Assembly: GCF_030253575.1 (NCBI RefSeq)
Contig: NC_080569.1
Coordinates: 15,804,001 to 15,868,000 of the forward strand
From: Rhododendron vialii
Lineage: Eukaryota; Streptophyta; Magnoliopsida; Ericales; Ericaceae
DNA: 64,000 nt
Direction: 5' to 3'
This document shows positions 1 through 11,370 of the stretch, piece after piece (position 1 is the first letter of the stretch; each line of letters begins with the position of its first letter). Under the pieces are notes generated by a model, which did no database searches, was not told where the DNA came from, and was given only the letters and a program-made list of their open reading frames with translations. A program made the translations under genes and the position numbers.

Positions 1-1525
1 GAGTGGAACCGAACCGCTCTTGTTTCTCTTTCTAGACCTCCATTAATGGAGCTCGAACTCCCACTATATTTTTTTTTTCCAATGGCGGTGGTTTGGTGTG
101 TTGTTATTTCTAGAGGGAGGGAGAGGTATTTATAGAGGTGGGGTGGAGTGGGGTGCAAGGAGGAAGTGGATAAGGATGGCAATTGAATGGTTGAAAAAAA
201 TATATATTAGAAGGTTAGCCAAAAATAGGAGCAGGGGGGATGGTTCACTTGGTGTGGAGAGAGAGAGAGAGAGAGAGAGAGAGGCACACGGCTGAGAGAT
301 GAGAGAGAGACAAAAAAATTGTTTTGGAAAAAAGTTATGGTGCATGTGGCACACAATACACACATGGAATCTATACTATAATAAAATCTTTGTAACTAAT
401 TTACTAAAAATGATCATACCGGAATTTGTAAATCTTATTATATAAAAAAAAATGGGTCGAAAATCCAGGTCGTTACACTTTAGACCAATTTTTAAAAAAG
501 GAACATATAAGTAGTATGTGAACAAAAAAACATATAATGTTATATGTGTAGCGGCAGAGCAGGTGAGATCTGGAATGTAGAAAGAGAGTTGTTAAAATTC
601 TAAAAAAAAAAAAACAAAAAAAAAACCAGGCAATGGCATTTTTGTCTTGTATTAAATCCTTTTTGGCTAAACAAGAGCCCAGTTTGACTAACACAAAAAA
701 TGAAGAAGACTAAAAATATATTTTTTTGTCTTAGCCAAAAGGCCTTTGCCTAAATGGAATTAGTGGGTTACAAACTTGGGAGATGGACTTGATGGGTTAC
801 AAATATGCTATAATGGACCCTAGACCAATTTTTAAATAGGAAATTGTGACAGGAAGGGAAAAATATGTACGAAGAAGAAGAAGATTACGGATGTTATAAT
901 TATAGAAACCTGTGTTTTCCAACAGAATATTCATGCACTTAATTGTTGGCACTACAAATTGTATTAAGGTTATTGAATTAGCCAAAAGAAAGACACAAAT
1001 TTCAGTGAGAGATCGAACTTCGATCAATAGTACAACCTGATTTTATTTTTAAAAGTTGGGGCAAACATTAAAGAGATTGGCTTATTCACGGAGAAGCTGT
1101 GAATAAGCCATTTGCAGTGCTGAACGACCTCAGTCGTCTATTTGGGTTTTGGATGGTCCGAATTTAAATAAAACTTTTTCGAGAAAGAGTTTAGCTAACT
1201 TCACGAAAACAGACGTAATAAAATTTTTCTCAACTGTGAATTTGTCAAAGGAAAGACTTGAATCAAATGACTGTTTCAGCTTTTGAAACTAATTTCCAAA
1301 CAAGAAAAGTTGCCAAATTTTACTTGGCACACGGAGGGGGGGAAAAAAACAAACATCCTTTTATTCAACAAAATACTTTCTTTTACATCATTTCCGAACA
1401 TTTATTTACTATGGCTATATATATGTCTAAACAGATAAATACATTAATGGCTAAACTTTTCTGTCCGATGATGATCCATAACACCACTACTATTCTATAT
1501 GTACCACAATCACACGAGGGTAGAA
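1..1525. other. Intergenic DNA, no gene seen
   Basis: Left edge and downstream flank of the berberine-bridge-like gene. It contains a GA dinucleotide run at 256-283, several A or T homopolymers (for example 601-625) and no reading frame with recognisable protein content. A short phrase, gaccaatttttaaa, occurs near 483 and again near 824, so a degenerate repeat may be present, but its ends could not be found. Confidence 0.6.
256..283. repeat. GA dinucleotide microsatellite
   Basis: An uninterrupted run of GA units about 28 bp long. The short frames across it, rich in Glu-Arg or Ser-Leu, are products of the repeat and not genes. Confidence 0.9.
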
Positions 1526-3130
1526 TCACAGAGTTGGAATGCTTTGCTCATTCCTGAAAAAGTTACCAGGATCGACCTTGGTCTTCACATGAACCAATCT
1601 CTTAAAGTTGATCCCATAGTATTTCAAACCCCAAATGCTTGCTTGTTCATAGCTTGTAGTGTTCCCTTTGTTATTTACCCCCAAATCAAGATCTCTGTAG
1701 TTGAGATATGCAGATCTTGGATTCTTGGTAACATAAGGAGTCATGAAACTATAAAACCTTCGGATTGCTCTCATATTCCAGTTCAATGCACTTTTTCCCG
1801 CTTCAGTCCACGAGACTCCATAATGAATGCTGTATAAGGTCCCCGCTCTATGGGGGAAAGGCGTTGCGGATTCTGAAATCTCACTTAACCTTCCACCATA
1901 AGGACTAAATTGCATCTCGATGTCCTCGGGATATTCCAGAACCGTTCTCCATATGGATTCAAGCCCAGCTTCAGAAATGGGCTCGGTCACATAATCTGAT
2001 TTTCCCTTGAAATATGAACCAGAATATGTCACCAACGAACTCCTATTCAACAAAATATCAAGCGGTTCTCCACTAACACCCGCAAAATAGAGTATTGAAT
2101 CGATCCAACTCATTTCGATACAGTCTGATCTCACCAAACCCAACTCAGGAAACCTTTGTTGCATCAATGGGAGGAGTGTGTCAGCTCCACCAAGGTACAA
2201 GGTAACGAACGAGGCTTGTACTGTTTCTTTTCCGTCTTGGCTAGAATTGGCTTTTCCAAGAAAGAGCCTGAGAAGTAGCTTTTCATCAATTTTCTCGGAA
2301 ACGTATTGCCACTTGTGTACAATCTTGGTGGCATTTTGTTCCAAGGTTCTGTTAACGGTGAAAACCGTGACGTTTTTGGGAACTTGTACAAGTTTAATGT
2401 GCCATGCGATAATAACACCAAAACTAGCGCCTCCACCTCCTCTAATGGCCCAAAATAGGTCTTCCCCCATCGACTTCCGATCCAGAATTCTTCCATTTAC
2501 ATCGATTAATCGAGCATCAATGATGTTATCGACAGCGATCCCATAATTACGGGACATCATCCCATATCCTCCCCCACTAAAGTGTCCACCAACACCTACT
2601 GTAGGGCAAACACCAGCCGAAAAGCCAAGAGTTGGACTTTTCTTAGCTATGGTGTAATAAAGTTGACCAATCGTGGCCCCAGCTTGAACCCATGCGGTGC
2701 TATTTTTGACATCAATATTGATTGATTGAAAATTTACTAGGTCAACCATGACGAACGGGGCCTGATAAGAGATGTAAGAGAGACCCTCGTAGTCATGGCC
2801 ACCACTCCGAACCCGGATTTGCATGCCATGCTTTTTAGAGCAGTAAATGGCTGCTTGGATATGGGATTCCACCAATGGTGTAATGATGACGAGAGGTTTG
2901 GGGATTGGGGCTGGTGGTAAGAATCGCTCCATTCGTATTTCAGATTCCAAAATGGATCGGTACGAAGAGTTGTAAGGAGTGTAAATAACTTTGGAGATTG
3001 AGTTGGAATTAGGAAAATGAAGGGAAAGGCATTGAAGAAAATCCTCGTGAGTATAAGCTGAAGTTGCCCATGAAATCAAGGAAAGAAGAGAAATTATAAG
3101 TGAAAGCAATGAAGCATTTGGAGTCTTCAT
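1526..3130 (-). CDS. Berberine-bridge-enzyme-like FAD oxidase (BBE-like), 534 aa, single exon
   Basis: Secreted flavoprotein oxidase of the plant BBE-like family. Members oxidise alcohols of monolignols, oligosaccharides or alkaloid precursors; the substrate here cannot be told. A hydrophobic signal peptide covers about residues 1-25, then an FAD-binding type 4 domain. The flavin is expected to be held by two covalent bonds: His112 in the motif RVRSGGHDYEG and Cys175 in GVCPTVGVGG. The C-terminal BBE domain ends with NYRDLDLG and a Tyr-Tyr-containing strand near KYYGINFKRL. Length and the lack of introns are normal for the family. The ATG at 3130 opens directly into the signal peptide. No frameshift or missing key residue is seen. 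Several N-glycosylation sites (for example NSS, NVT, NRT, NAT) fit a secreted protein. The family is certain, the exact function is not. Confidence 0.96.
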   Translation of the reverse strand: MKTPNASLLSLIISLLSLISWATSAYTHEDFLQCLSLHFPNSNSISKVIYTPYNSSYRSILESEIRMERFLPPAPIPKPLVIITPLVESHIQAAIYCSKKHGMQIRVRSGGHDYEGLSYISYQAPFVMVDLVNFQSINIDVKNSTAWVQAGATIGQLYYTIAKKSPTLGFSAGVCPTVGVGGHFSGGGYGMMSRNYGIAVDNIIDARLIDVNGRILDRKSMGEDLFWAIRGGGGASFGVIIAWHIKLVQVPKNVTVFTVNRTLEQNATKIVHKWQYVSEKIDEKLLLRLFLGKANSSQDGKETVQASFVTLYLGGADTLLPLMQQRFPELGLVRSDCIEMSWIDSILYFAGVSGEPLDILLNRSSLVTYSGSYFKGKSDYVTEPISEAGLESIWRTVLEYPEDIEMQFSPYGGRLSEISESATPFPHRAGTLYSIHYGVSWTEAGKSALNWNMRAIRRFYSFMTPYVTKNPRSAYLNYRDLDLGVNNKGNTTSYEQASIWGLKYYGINFKRLVHVKTKVDPGNFFRNEQSIPTL

Positions 3131-3172
3131 TTTTGGATTGGATGATGATAAAATGTGTTATAAAAGGCCGGT

Positions 3173-3180
3173 TATTTATA
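3173..3180 (-). promoter_or_regulatory. Probable TATA box of the BBE-like gene
   Basis: Read on the minus strand this is TATAAATA, about 43 bp upstream of the start codon at 3130. That leaves room for a very short 5' leader. It is the best TATA match close to the start. Confidence 0.5.
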
Positions 3181-4540
3181 GTGCTAATGTGAGGTTCCTT
3201 GAGAGGTACGAAATGTGACTTTTCCAAGCTTCTACGTTCATGTCTATCAACAATTAAGAACTTCATATAGAGAAATTTCAAACGAAGAAAATGAAGCATC
3301 TTTCCTTTAACAGGTTACAATTGAAAAATAGGCCTAATATACGACTGCAATTGCTGCTACTAGTAATTGTTAATTATTTGGATTATCTCTGGTTCTAAGA
3401 TGATGTAAATTGATGATCAACATCGTGGTTCATGGGTCTCTCCAGGGACAGAACCAGGATTTTAACCTAGCTGTGGCAAAATGTAAACTAAAATAATAAA
3501 AAGATAAATTACAATATCAATGTATACTTGCCCCTGGCTCCATCCTTAGGCCTATCAGGTCCCACGCCGATTGATGCTCTAATTCTTGAATTATGAGCTC
3601 CTGTGAGTTTATATCCTTCACGAATACAGAAATCATATTATTAACCTTATTTTTGATCGATGGTAATTGATTTTGGCACACCAATTTTGGATAATCACAC
3701 TTCAATATTTGTATTTTAAGTGTTCAAAATACAAATAAAATGAGCACTTAAAGATAGATATTAGAATGTGGTAGTAATATTCAGAGTACCAAAATCATTT
3801 TCCTTTGTGATCTGTACAACATATTTTCAAGCATGAAGTTGTTCGATAACTACAAAATGTGAAAGCTTTATATCCTTTTTAAAATTAATTGGCTAAGAAG
3901 TCCAAAATGTTATTAACTCTCATTTCATAACCAAGCAATGTGAAACAAACTACTCTAACACCCTCCTCATGTGCAGCCGCATTAATGTCTATTACGTGTG
4001 GCCATTTTTTGGATTCTATCATTGTGTAGCTTTTCTAGGTCAGTCATCGTGGAGTGTGGGCTTGATTTAATTTTTGTTATAAAATTTGGGATGGAATGAG
4101 CCCACTCCGATACCATGTGAAACTTTATATTCATCTCAAATCAATATCAATAATGAATGCTGAGGTCTCAAATATTATTAAGTGATCTCACATTCCATAC
4201 ACAAACAATGTGAGACAAACTACTCTAACACAAAATATTCAATTTTTTTTTTTTGCAGGTAAAATGTGGCTGTTTAAAAGTAGCTAGAGTTTTATGGGCA
4301 TGTTAATCAAACATTTCTGGTAAGTCAATTATGATGGTTATTGATATGAAATAAAACACATTAAGAATAATTCATAGTATCTACTTAATTTGTTTTTCTA
4401 TTCGAATTTTTTTTTTGGATTGCAGAAGGATGGATCATTTATAATAGTTCTCAAAAAGAAAAGAGAACACTCATGGACTTTCCCCTGCCCGACTTCCAGA
4501 AGTCTTATAGGTATTGGTTATGATGGTGAGGATGAGGAAG
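3181..4540. other. Intergenic DNA with a possible stray exon fragment
   Basis: AT-rich sequence without a clear gene. Two phrases ending in TGTGAGACAAACTACTCTAACA-like text (near 3940 and 4210) show an old duplicated repeat. At 4409-4540 a pyrimidine tract followed by TTGCAG opens a frame (KDGSFIIVLKKKREHSW and onward) that ends where the TRIM element begins. I do not recognise it; it may be an exon relic cut by that insertion or chance. Confidence 0.35.
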
Positions 4541-4974
4541 TGATTAGGAGGATTGCTCATCTAAGCCATCCAAACTTGATTAATATATTCTAGAGGTTAC
4601 TCTATCTATTACTGGAGTACCAATTAATTTTAGGTTGGAACCCTCCAAGAAATCTAACATGGTATCAGAGCTACTTCTTGAATGGCCTCACCTCGCGTGG
4701 TCAAGTCCTCGTCGCCTGAGTCAATTGTCTCACCTCATTAATTCATACCTCTATGTGCATTCGGACTGCATGTGAGAGGTCACCCGAGTCAAATCATCTA
4801 GTTTTCTCAATTCGTACCTCCACATGCATATGAACTGCACGTGAGGGCCGGGGGAGTGTTAAACTTAATCCCACATTGCTCATCTAAGCCATCCAAACTT
4901 AGTTAATATATTCTAAAGGTTATTTAAACTATTGCTAATTGGTTTTAGGCTGGAATCTTACAAGAAATCTAACA
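4541..4974 (+). mobile_element. TRIM (terminal-repeat retrotransposon in miniature)
   Basis: Two direct repeats flank a very short interior. The right one (4857-4974, 118 bp) starts TGTTAAACTTAATCCC and ends ATCTAACA. The left one ends with the same ATCTAACA at 4659, but its first bases are degraded and its start is approximate. Directly after the left repeat lies TGGTATCAGAGC (4660-4671), complementary to the 3' end of initiator methionine tRNA and used as primer binding site by Copia-type and TRIM elements. Directly before the right repeat is a purine tract (GGGCCGGGGGAG), as expected for second-strand priming. No coding capacity, as is usual for TRIMs. Confidence 0.85.
4660..4671 (+). other. 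Retroelement primer binding site (initiator Met-tRNA)
   Basis: TGGTATCAGAGC immediately 3' of the left terminal repeat of the TRIM element. This is the classic plant retroelement minus-strand primer site. Confidence 0.85.
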
Positions 4975-5009
4975 ACTCAAATGGAGGAAACTGATGAGGA
5001 GCATTATAG

Positions 5010-5335
5010 AGCCATGTTCGGATTAATGTTTATGGTTTGAGGAGTTGTTTAGGGAGATGTCTCTTCGATCGGGTGTTGTTTTGGGTCTTAGGTGTTGCGT
5101 GTGTTTGAGTTTTCTTTGAGAGTGTGGTGTTGTTTTGTCATTGTTGGCTTCTTGCCAACTTTGGATTATTATTCTCTCCCTCTGGGTCCTTGAGGCATAT
5201 AATTGTGGAGTGATGTCGCCTCTTTGTGAGGTTTCTTTTCTCTGGCTTGATGCCTTGTGCTTATGGTCATTTTAATATTTGTAATTTATTTTCAAAGATT
5301 AATAAAATCCTTTTTGACCGTTCAAAAAAAAGTAA
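5010..5335 (+). mobile_element. Probable 3' end of a non-LTR retrotransposon
   Basis: Non-coding, T-rich sequence finishing with a phrase about AATAAAATCCTTTTTGACC followed by an A-run. Nearly the same closing phrase, in reverse, starts the tract at 8630, so both look like 3' tails of one LINE or SINE family. The 5' limit is a guess. Confidence 0.45.
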
Positions 5336-5339
5336 AAAA

Positions 5340-5837
5340 AATCATAAAACAAGCTGAAACAATCGCTATGTCTATGAGCTGAAGTTGCCCATGTAATCAG
5401 GGGAGTTAAAAATTCTCTCTCGATTTGTATGGGGTAGGAAAACTTTTCTGAAAAATACTTCCAGTGAAATTTTCTTTCAGAATTAACTTATTAATGCATA
5501 GTATTTTCTTTTGGTCATTCTCATGCATGGAAAACTGCTAACATGTTAAAAGGACCAAAAGTTGGCAAATACAAATCACCAAAATACAGTTATATGTCCC
5601 AAAATGTCCTTATATTATAAAATAACTAACATAGCCGTTCATTTACAAATTAAATGGCCAAAAATTCTACTATAGTAGAATCTTCGTTTTTGTATGCGAT
5701 GATGATATATATAGCAGGATCCCGATCGCTTCTTTAAAGACGTTTTGAGGTTCCTTGTAAGGTATGAGATTTAGACTTCTCCAGCTTCTTGATTTATGCC
5801 TATTTGCAAGAAACTTAGAGAGAGAAAGTTCAAAAGA

Positions 5838-5880
<43 letters not shown>

Positions 5881-6380
5881 ACTTTACTTGCTAGACAATG
5901 AATACTTGACAAAATTGGCCTAGTATTCATGCTAGCTAGCTTCCTTATACAATTCCTATTATTCTAGTTATCAAGATTACTTCAACAAGGATCACACGAA
6001 ATTGAATTAGAAACCTTTGATGAAAAGCAACTCTTAACTTATCATATAAAGTACAGTGCCTAGTCTAGTATACATAAAATAATAGGGTTCGTGTCACTGA
6101 TTTTCGATCTTGACATGGTCGATCGTTACGTATACATTGATATACAATTTGATGACTATATATGATTGATGTTGTTGTTGTTGTTATTTCAATTTCTACG
6201 TACGTACTATTGTTAGTATTATTATTATCGGCAATCTACATAATTTTATTTTGCAACTTACCCGTTCTTTGCAATAATCCTGGAGATTTAATCCTTAGAC
6301 TACCTCTGGAGATTTAATTACAATAATAGTTTTCGAGCATAGAATTGTTAAAGGCCTGCAAAATATTTTCAAAAAAACTC

Positions 6381-6438
<58 letters not shown>

Positions 6439-6705
6439 AGACCAAAGTGGTGTATGTACTAAATGTGTTGTTTCAAACTATAGCTAGCTAGCCACGCGTT
6501 CATGCGTGTGTGTGTACACACACAGCATTCAACCCATCTATCTATATCTCGCCTCAATGTTCTCCCAATGAAATCCTGCATGCCCTTTGAAATTTGGAGC
6601 ACTTAGAAGAATATGAAATAAACACGACAAGAAAACTTGCATATATACAACCATACACGTCCTAACGTTGTACTTTTAGTTATTGTTATGTTTGTTATGT
6701 GTGTG

Positions 6706-6737
<32 letters not shown>
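5340..6737. other. Intergenic DNA with long TA microsatellites
   Basis: No gene seen. Notable only for simple repeats: a TA run at 5840-5875, a longer one at 6382-6434, and TG/TA/CA stretches near 6505-6525 and 6700-6740. The last leads directly into a foldback element. Confidence 0.6.
6382..6434. repeat. TA dinucleotide microsatellite
   Basis: An unbroken TA run of about 50 bp. Similar but shorter runs flank many of the palindromic elements in this window. Confidence 0.9.
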
Positions 6738-6741
<4 letters not shown>

Positions 6742-6743
6742 AC

Positions 6744-7090
6744 GGATCCAGTGAGGGATCCTTACCAGTCTACCGTGCGGACCTCCCCTTTCCCGATCGA
6801 ATTGCGACGATCCGAGCCGCTCAATGTGTTCAGAACGTGATTTTAAGGGTACCCACGAGAAATCAGCAAAAAAAAATGATCGGGAAGGGCTTGATCCGAG
6901 CAGTTTTTACTGAACCGTTCAATAAAAAACTGCTCGGATCAAGCCCTTCCCGATCATTTTTTTTGCTGATTTCACGCGGGTACCCTTAAAATCACGATTT
7001 GATCACTTTGAGCGGCTCGGATCGTCCCAATTCGATCGGGAAATGGGAGTCCCGCACGGTAAGCCCGTGCGGGATCCCTTAAGGGAACCG
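6744..7090. mobile_element. Foldback element FB1, copy a (GGGATCC-type ends)
   Basis: Almost the whole element is one long palindrome. The left arm reads inward from a GTGCGGAC phrase through GATCCGAGCCGCTCAATGTG, AACGTGATTTTAAGGGTACC and GAAATCAGCAAAAAAAA to AAGGGCTTGATCCGAGCAG; the right arm is its reverse complement, with a short loop near 6905-6925. No coding capacity. The closest relative in the window, with the same outer ends, is 28590-28928. Confidence 0.85.
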
Positions 7091-7111
7091 GACTATATAT
7101 ATATACATACA

Positions 7112-7263
7112 TACAGTCAGTCTCAAATGAGGAAGTCCTTATTTTAGTTAAAATGCGGACCTCCTCATTTCTCCCATTTTCCGATTGAATTTCGATGATC
7201 CGAGCCGCTCAATATGTTCAGAACGTGATTTTAAGGGTACCCGCGCGAAATTGGCAAAAAAAA
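7112..7263. mobile_element. Foldback element FB1, single-arm remnant (copy b)
   Basis: Contains only the left arm of the FB1 palindrome, from a GCGGACCTCC phrase to GAAATTGGCAAAAAAAATGA. The matching right arm is absent, so it is a deleted derivative. Confidence 0.7.
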
Positions 7264-8161
7264 TGAACGTGATGGCTCCTTGTCGTAATGTCATTGTGCC
7301 TTCAATCCTTTTAATCATTGAATGTTCCTTCAAAAATTAATTATTTAAAAAATTTATGTTCAAAAAAAATGTAATGTTTTCGACATATGTGGCTTCAATC
7401 GGCCTCGTATTGGATCGAAAATCAAAATGTTTAGCCTAATGCAGATCAGTCTATCATCGTGCAATATGTTTAAACTTTTATCGGTATGTCCGTACTCTTT
7501 CCAATATATGTAGCATCTATAAGTTTTTAGATCAACGGGCTTTGCTGATTACTATGAAAAAGGGACATTTCTGTCATACAATCTCTTGATCATGGAAGTT
7601 TATTACACTTCGAAAGTTACTCCTTTAGATTGTCTCGACATTGCGGTTAGCTTTAGGGTTTGGCTGTATGTTTGTATCTTTATATTTAGGTGGAAATCTG
7701 TTACTGATATATGGCTTGATTTGTATTTCGATGAAATATGGCTTGATTTGTATTTCGATGAAAATCTGTAAATATCGTATAACTTTTATAAATATAAATG
7801 GGTATACTTCTTCTGTTGAAAAAAAAAAAAACAAAAAGAGATTGTCTCGACATTGCGGTTCAAACCTTGTAACTTTTCTTTTGCTTGTACAAGAAAGAAA
7901 ATCATAGTTGAAATTGCATATCTTACAACAAATTGCTTAGAACCAAGTACAAGTACAAAAGGTGAATTTTTCACCCATAGTCTTCAGATATCACATCAAA
8001 TGCGGAAAATTATGCGAAGGTAGGCATCCCATTTAACACGTTTAGGAATTGTCATAGATACTCCTCTTTTAAGACAAATTCGAGCTAATGACCTCGTTGA
8101 ATATGCTACAGTACCTTTTTGAGAAAGTAAGATCAACCATCTCCGTTAGTTGATCGATAAC
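7264..8161. other. Intergenic DNA, no gene seen
   Basis: AT-rich. A 27-bp phrase (TATGGCTTGATTTGTATTTC and on) is duplicated in tandem near 7711-7763, and GATTGTCTCGACATTGCGGTT occurs near 7628 and again near 7841, which suggests a small local duplication. No domain recognised. Confidence 0.5.
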
Positions 8162-8610
8162 CAAGGCCGGCCCAAGGGCATGGTCCAAGAGACCACCGCT
8201 TTGGGCCTTCACATTTTGGGCCAAAAATGGGACACCCCTTCCTAGATAAATGTATATATTTTCTGTGCGCAATTATAATACAAATTCTTTTGATGGTTCA
8301 GTGGTAAAGTGTTTGCTCTTCCACATAATGTTGGGTTCAAGTCCTGGGTACTTTTTTTCAGTGTCTTTTTTTCAAAAAAAAAATTCTCCTGCCACCCCAA
8401 TTGGGGCTGCTATAATTCAAACCTGAGTCCACTGAATATTATTACAACTGCACAAGTCATTAAGGCCGAAATATTTACCATGTTTAATAGTATAAACGAA
8501 AATGATATATAGATAAGTATTTCTATTTATTGTTTTTAAATTAAGAAATTTATGTAGTGCACTAGTCCACCACTTAACCTAGGGCATTTAAATACCTTGG
8601 GCCGGCCCTG
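8162..8610. mobile_element. hAT-type MITE with GGCCGGCCC ends
   Basis: The 449-bp element begins CAAGGCCGGCCC and ends GGGCCGGCCCTG, an inverted pair. It is flanked by an 8-bp target-site duplication with one mismatch: TCGATAAC at 8154-8161 and TCAATAAC at 8611-8618. Eight-base duplications are the mark of the hAT superfamily. No transposase is present. It encloses a tRNA-like segment at 8289-8352. Confidence 0.8.
8289..8352 (+). repeat. tRNA-like module with Pol III A and B boxes
   Basis: TGGTTCAGTGGTAAAGTG matches an internal Pol III A box and GGTTCAAGTCC, some 40 bp downstream, matches a B box. The segment has tRNA length but does not look able to fold into an intact functional tRNA, so it is called SINE-like and not a tRNA gene. 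It is followed by T-runs and an A-run. Confidence 0.6.
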
Positions 8611-8629
8611 TCAATAACTTGATTATTTT

Positions 8630-9240
8630 TTCATTTTTTTTTTTGAACGGCAAAATATTTTGTTAATCTTGAAAATGATACTAGATTTATAGGAGCAAGA
8701 AAAATGCATCATGCTCACATACCAATCTTCTACCCAATCTGAAACCCAAACCAACAAATACCAAGAAACTAATCAAGGACATTCCATGGGACAAAGCCAC
8801 CGAAAAATACCTAAGCCCAACACCCAATGGTTTATAAAAACCCAAATTTTACATTAAGCTCATTAACACCTATGGGTCTCATACCCAGATCTATAGCATA
8901 AAGCACAAATAGAGGCCAAGCCCAACCCGAACAGGGGCCAAACTCAGCCCAACACCCATCGATATCGCGGCCACCGCCGCCGCCATGCCCATCACCTGTA
9001 AAGGGACGAGCCGCTGCCACGCCATCGCTGGAGACCCGGGGAACAAGCCCCTGTTGGGAGAACGGCTTGTCCACCCCTCCACAAGCCACCCATGCCCATT
9101 AGCATCCATCACCAATGCCCGCCTCCCCTCGCCGCATGCCGTCTGCACCCCATCTCCTCGCCGTCCTGCCGAACACCACCACCCAGAAACCCATAAAAAC
9201 AGCCGCTGCTCAAACCGTTTGCCGTTAGGCACCAAACCAA
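8630..9240 (-). mobile_element. Probable non-LTR retroelement fragment, reverse orientation
   Basis: Starts on the plus strand with a T-run followed by a phrase about GAACGGCAAAATATTTTG. In reverse this is an AT-rich 3' end plus poly(A) tail, like the end of the element at 5010-5335. The body (8960-9240) is unusually GC-rich for the region. The long minus frame across it has no recognisable domain. Confidence 0.4.
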
Positions 9241-9706
9241 AGAAACCCATCTTGGTAACTGGATAGCGGGGTTCTGCCGCAACATAGGAGCGGGTACTAA
9301 CTTGGCGGCAGAACTATGGGGAATGCGAGACGGACTAAATTTAGCTCACGAGTTAGGATTGCAAAAGCTACAAGTGGAATCTGACTCAACAGTGTTGGTT
9401 AATTTACTCTCTAATACATGTCCGGATACCCACCATCTTAGTACTCTCGTAAATGATTGCAGGTTTCTTTTGCGGCGTCTGGGAGTGGAGAAAGTGAGCC
9501 ATAATTTTTGCGAAGGCAACTCATGCGCAGATCGCTTAGCAAACCTTGGCTACCGGAGACTTTGGTTTTCATGTTTTCAATTCTATGCCTAGTTGTATTT
9601 CTATTCAATTAAGGGCGGATGCCCAGAGGGTTTTGTACCCTAGACTTGTGTACTCTTTGATTACTAGTTAATTTAATTTCAGCTCCTTTTAACCAAAAAA
9701 AAAAAA
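9241..9706 (+). mobile_element. LINE 3' end with RNase H domain (5'-truncated)
   Basis: Frame 9256-9592 encodes an RNase H-like domain of the type at the C-terminus of plant LINE reverse transcriptases. Visible hallmarks are the LAAELWGMRDGLNLA helix, the VESDS strand that carries a catalytic Asp, and the closing CEGNSCADRLANLG phrase with a second Asp. The stop at 9592 is followed by about 100 bp of 3' untranslated sequence and an A-run at 9694-9706. Reverse transcriptase and everything upstream are missing, so this is a dead, 5'-truncated insertion. It abuts the reversed fragment at 8630-9240. Confidence 0.8.
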
Positions 9707-10877
9707 ACCCAACAGTCCACGCCTTGCTTTGAAGGAGAGCAAGAAGGTAATTTCACATACCAACTTACCTAGGCAATTGCAAACTAGGGAGAGACATAAT
9801 AGACCCTTTAAACAGTCCACACCTGGGCCACGAGAACTTGAGCAAACTTGATTTACACTATATGAAAATGTCACACGGAAATTTGGTCATGATACAATGC
9901 GAAAATGCTGTAATTTGGCAATCTCTCTAATGATTACCGTACATGTTATTTTTCTTCCCAGTATTTTTTTTTGATAACTAGTTGTCCAAGTCAAATAACG
10001 CGCACCTCGACTAATCTTGAAAGACCAATCCCACCATCCACTAGCGGGCCCATCAAAATTCTACTCATTGACTTGCCCAAAAGAGTTGATATCACCGGAA
10101 AGATTTTTAACCTGTGACCATAGGATGGAACAAATTTCCAACTCTGACCATCAAGCAACTCTTGGAGTTCATTCTTCTCCGTATCACGAGATTGCTGGAG
10201 AAACAGTGCTAATTAACACTAGGATTGTAGGAACCAAACCATCAATTCCTGTGAAGATTATATAAAAGATGCTGGAAGGGGAAAATTCGGAATAAAATTG
10301 GAGATGGCTAAGGGTGAAGTTTAAACATGAATATATATTAATTACATGTGGCTCGAGAAAATATTGGGGAAAATAAGGAAAGTGTCAAGTTCTAGCGCGA
10401 GTGGTCCAAGTCCAAAAATGCCTAGCAAGTAGCAACCAACTATAATCTTTAATACTAGCTCTTATATATATGAACCAGTCAAATCACTTTTGATGATGAC
10501 TGTTACTGAAAAATTATTTTATGTCTTTGGTGCACCGCCACGTGTGCCCTAGGACTCTCCTCTTCCCCATGTTGTTGTGGAATCCAAGAGAAAGTGTATG
10601 AACTTCACCACAATATGTGGTGGAAAGGATCTTGGGGTATCAATTGATCGTACCCTAGGGACACTCAATAATTACTTGTGCGAGAGATGACACATCTCAT
10701 AGCATTCAAATGAACTACTTGTGTGAGAGGTGACACATCTCATAGCATTCAAATGAAAAACATATAGATGGCAAGGATGGCACTAATTTTCGTAGCTAGA
10801 AGACCTATTCACGTCATTTGAACCCTACTAGTGATACCATGTACAACTATTGATATCGAGATAGGAAGGAAATCAAA
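9707..10877. other. Intergenic DNA with a 43-bp tandem duplication
   Basis: No gene recognised. A 43-bp unit containing GATGACACATCTCATAGC occurs twice in tandem at about 10675-10760. Otherwise unremarkable AT-rich sequence. Confidence 0.5.
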
Positions 10878-10949
10878 TACTCTCTCCCCCTAATTTTTTT
10901 TTTATGTTTGCACCAGTTTTCACTTATATATTTTAATATGTATCTTCAA

Positions 10950-11357
10950 AACTATGTGTGGAATTGTGATTCTACTCTGGGCCCTCGCCTGAGACTCTAG
11001 TTCGGAGATCCGGTTGGAGTCGACCGACAAGACACTTCGATGGTTAAGTAAGCAAGTGCAAGTGGAGTGAAAAGTACAGAGCGTTTAGGGTTAGAGAGAA
11101 TGACGTACCCCCAATGGTTGAATCCCCCTCCTTTATATAGAGCTTCAAGACTTGCTCTCCAAGCTACGCTCGGTAACCGCCTTCGGCCGACGTCACATCT
11201 GACGTATAGCATGAGGCGGTTACTCATGCCTAGCTCGCGTGATAATTAACTGTTTCAGTTGACATCAAACATGACGTATTGAGCAAGGTGGTTAGGTGCA
11301 CATTGGTGAGTTGGCATGCACTTGTGAATTGACCGACTCCCAATGTCTAGACCTGAC
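10950..11357 (-). mobile_element. Possible LTR fragment
   Basis: More GC-rich than its surroundings. On the minus strand it shows a TATA-like motif (CTATATAAAGG near 11130-11140) and it can be framed by TG and CA ends. No target-site duplication or second LTR was found, so the call is tentative. Confidence 0.3.
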
Positions 11358-11370
11358 AAGGCATGGATAA

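Noticed and set aside
8289-8352. Functional tRNA gene
   Set aside because: A and B boxes are present, but acceptor-stem pairing is not convincing and the segment sits inside a MITE.
8891-9250. 119-codon GC-rich minus-strand frame
   Set aside because: Lies in a reversed retroelement fragment with a poly(T) start, overlaps an equally open frame, and shows no domain.
10950-11357. Gene with its own promoter (TATA-like motif)
   Set aside because: No coding content; the composition and the TG/CA edges fit an LTR better, though this too is unproven.
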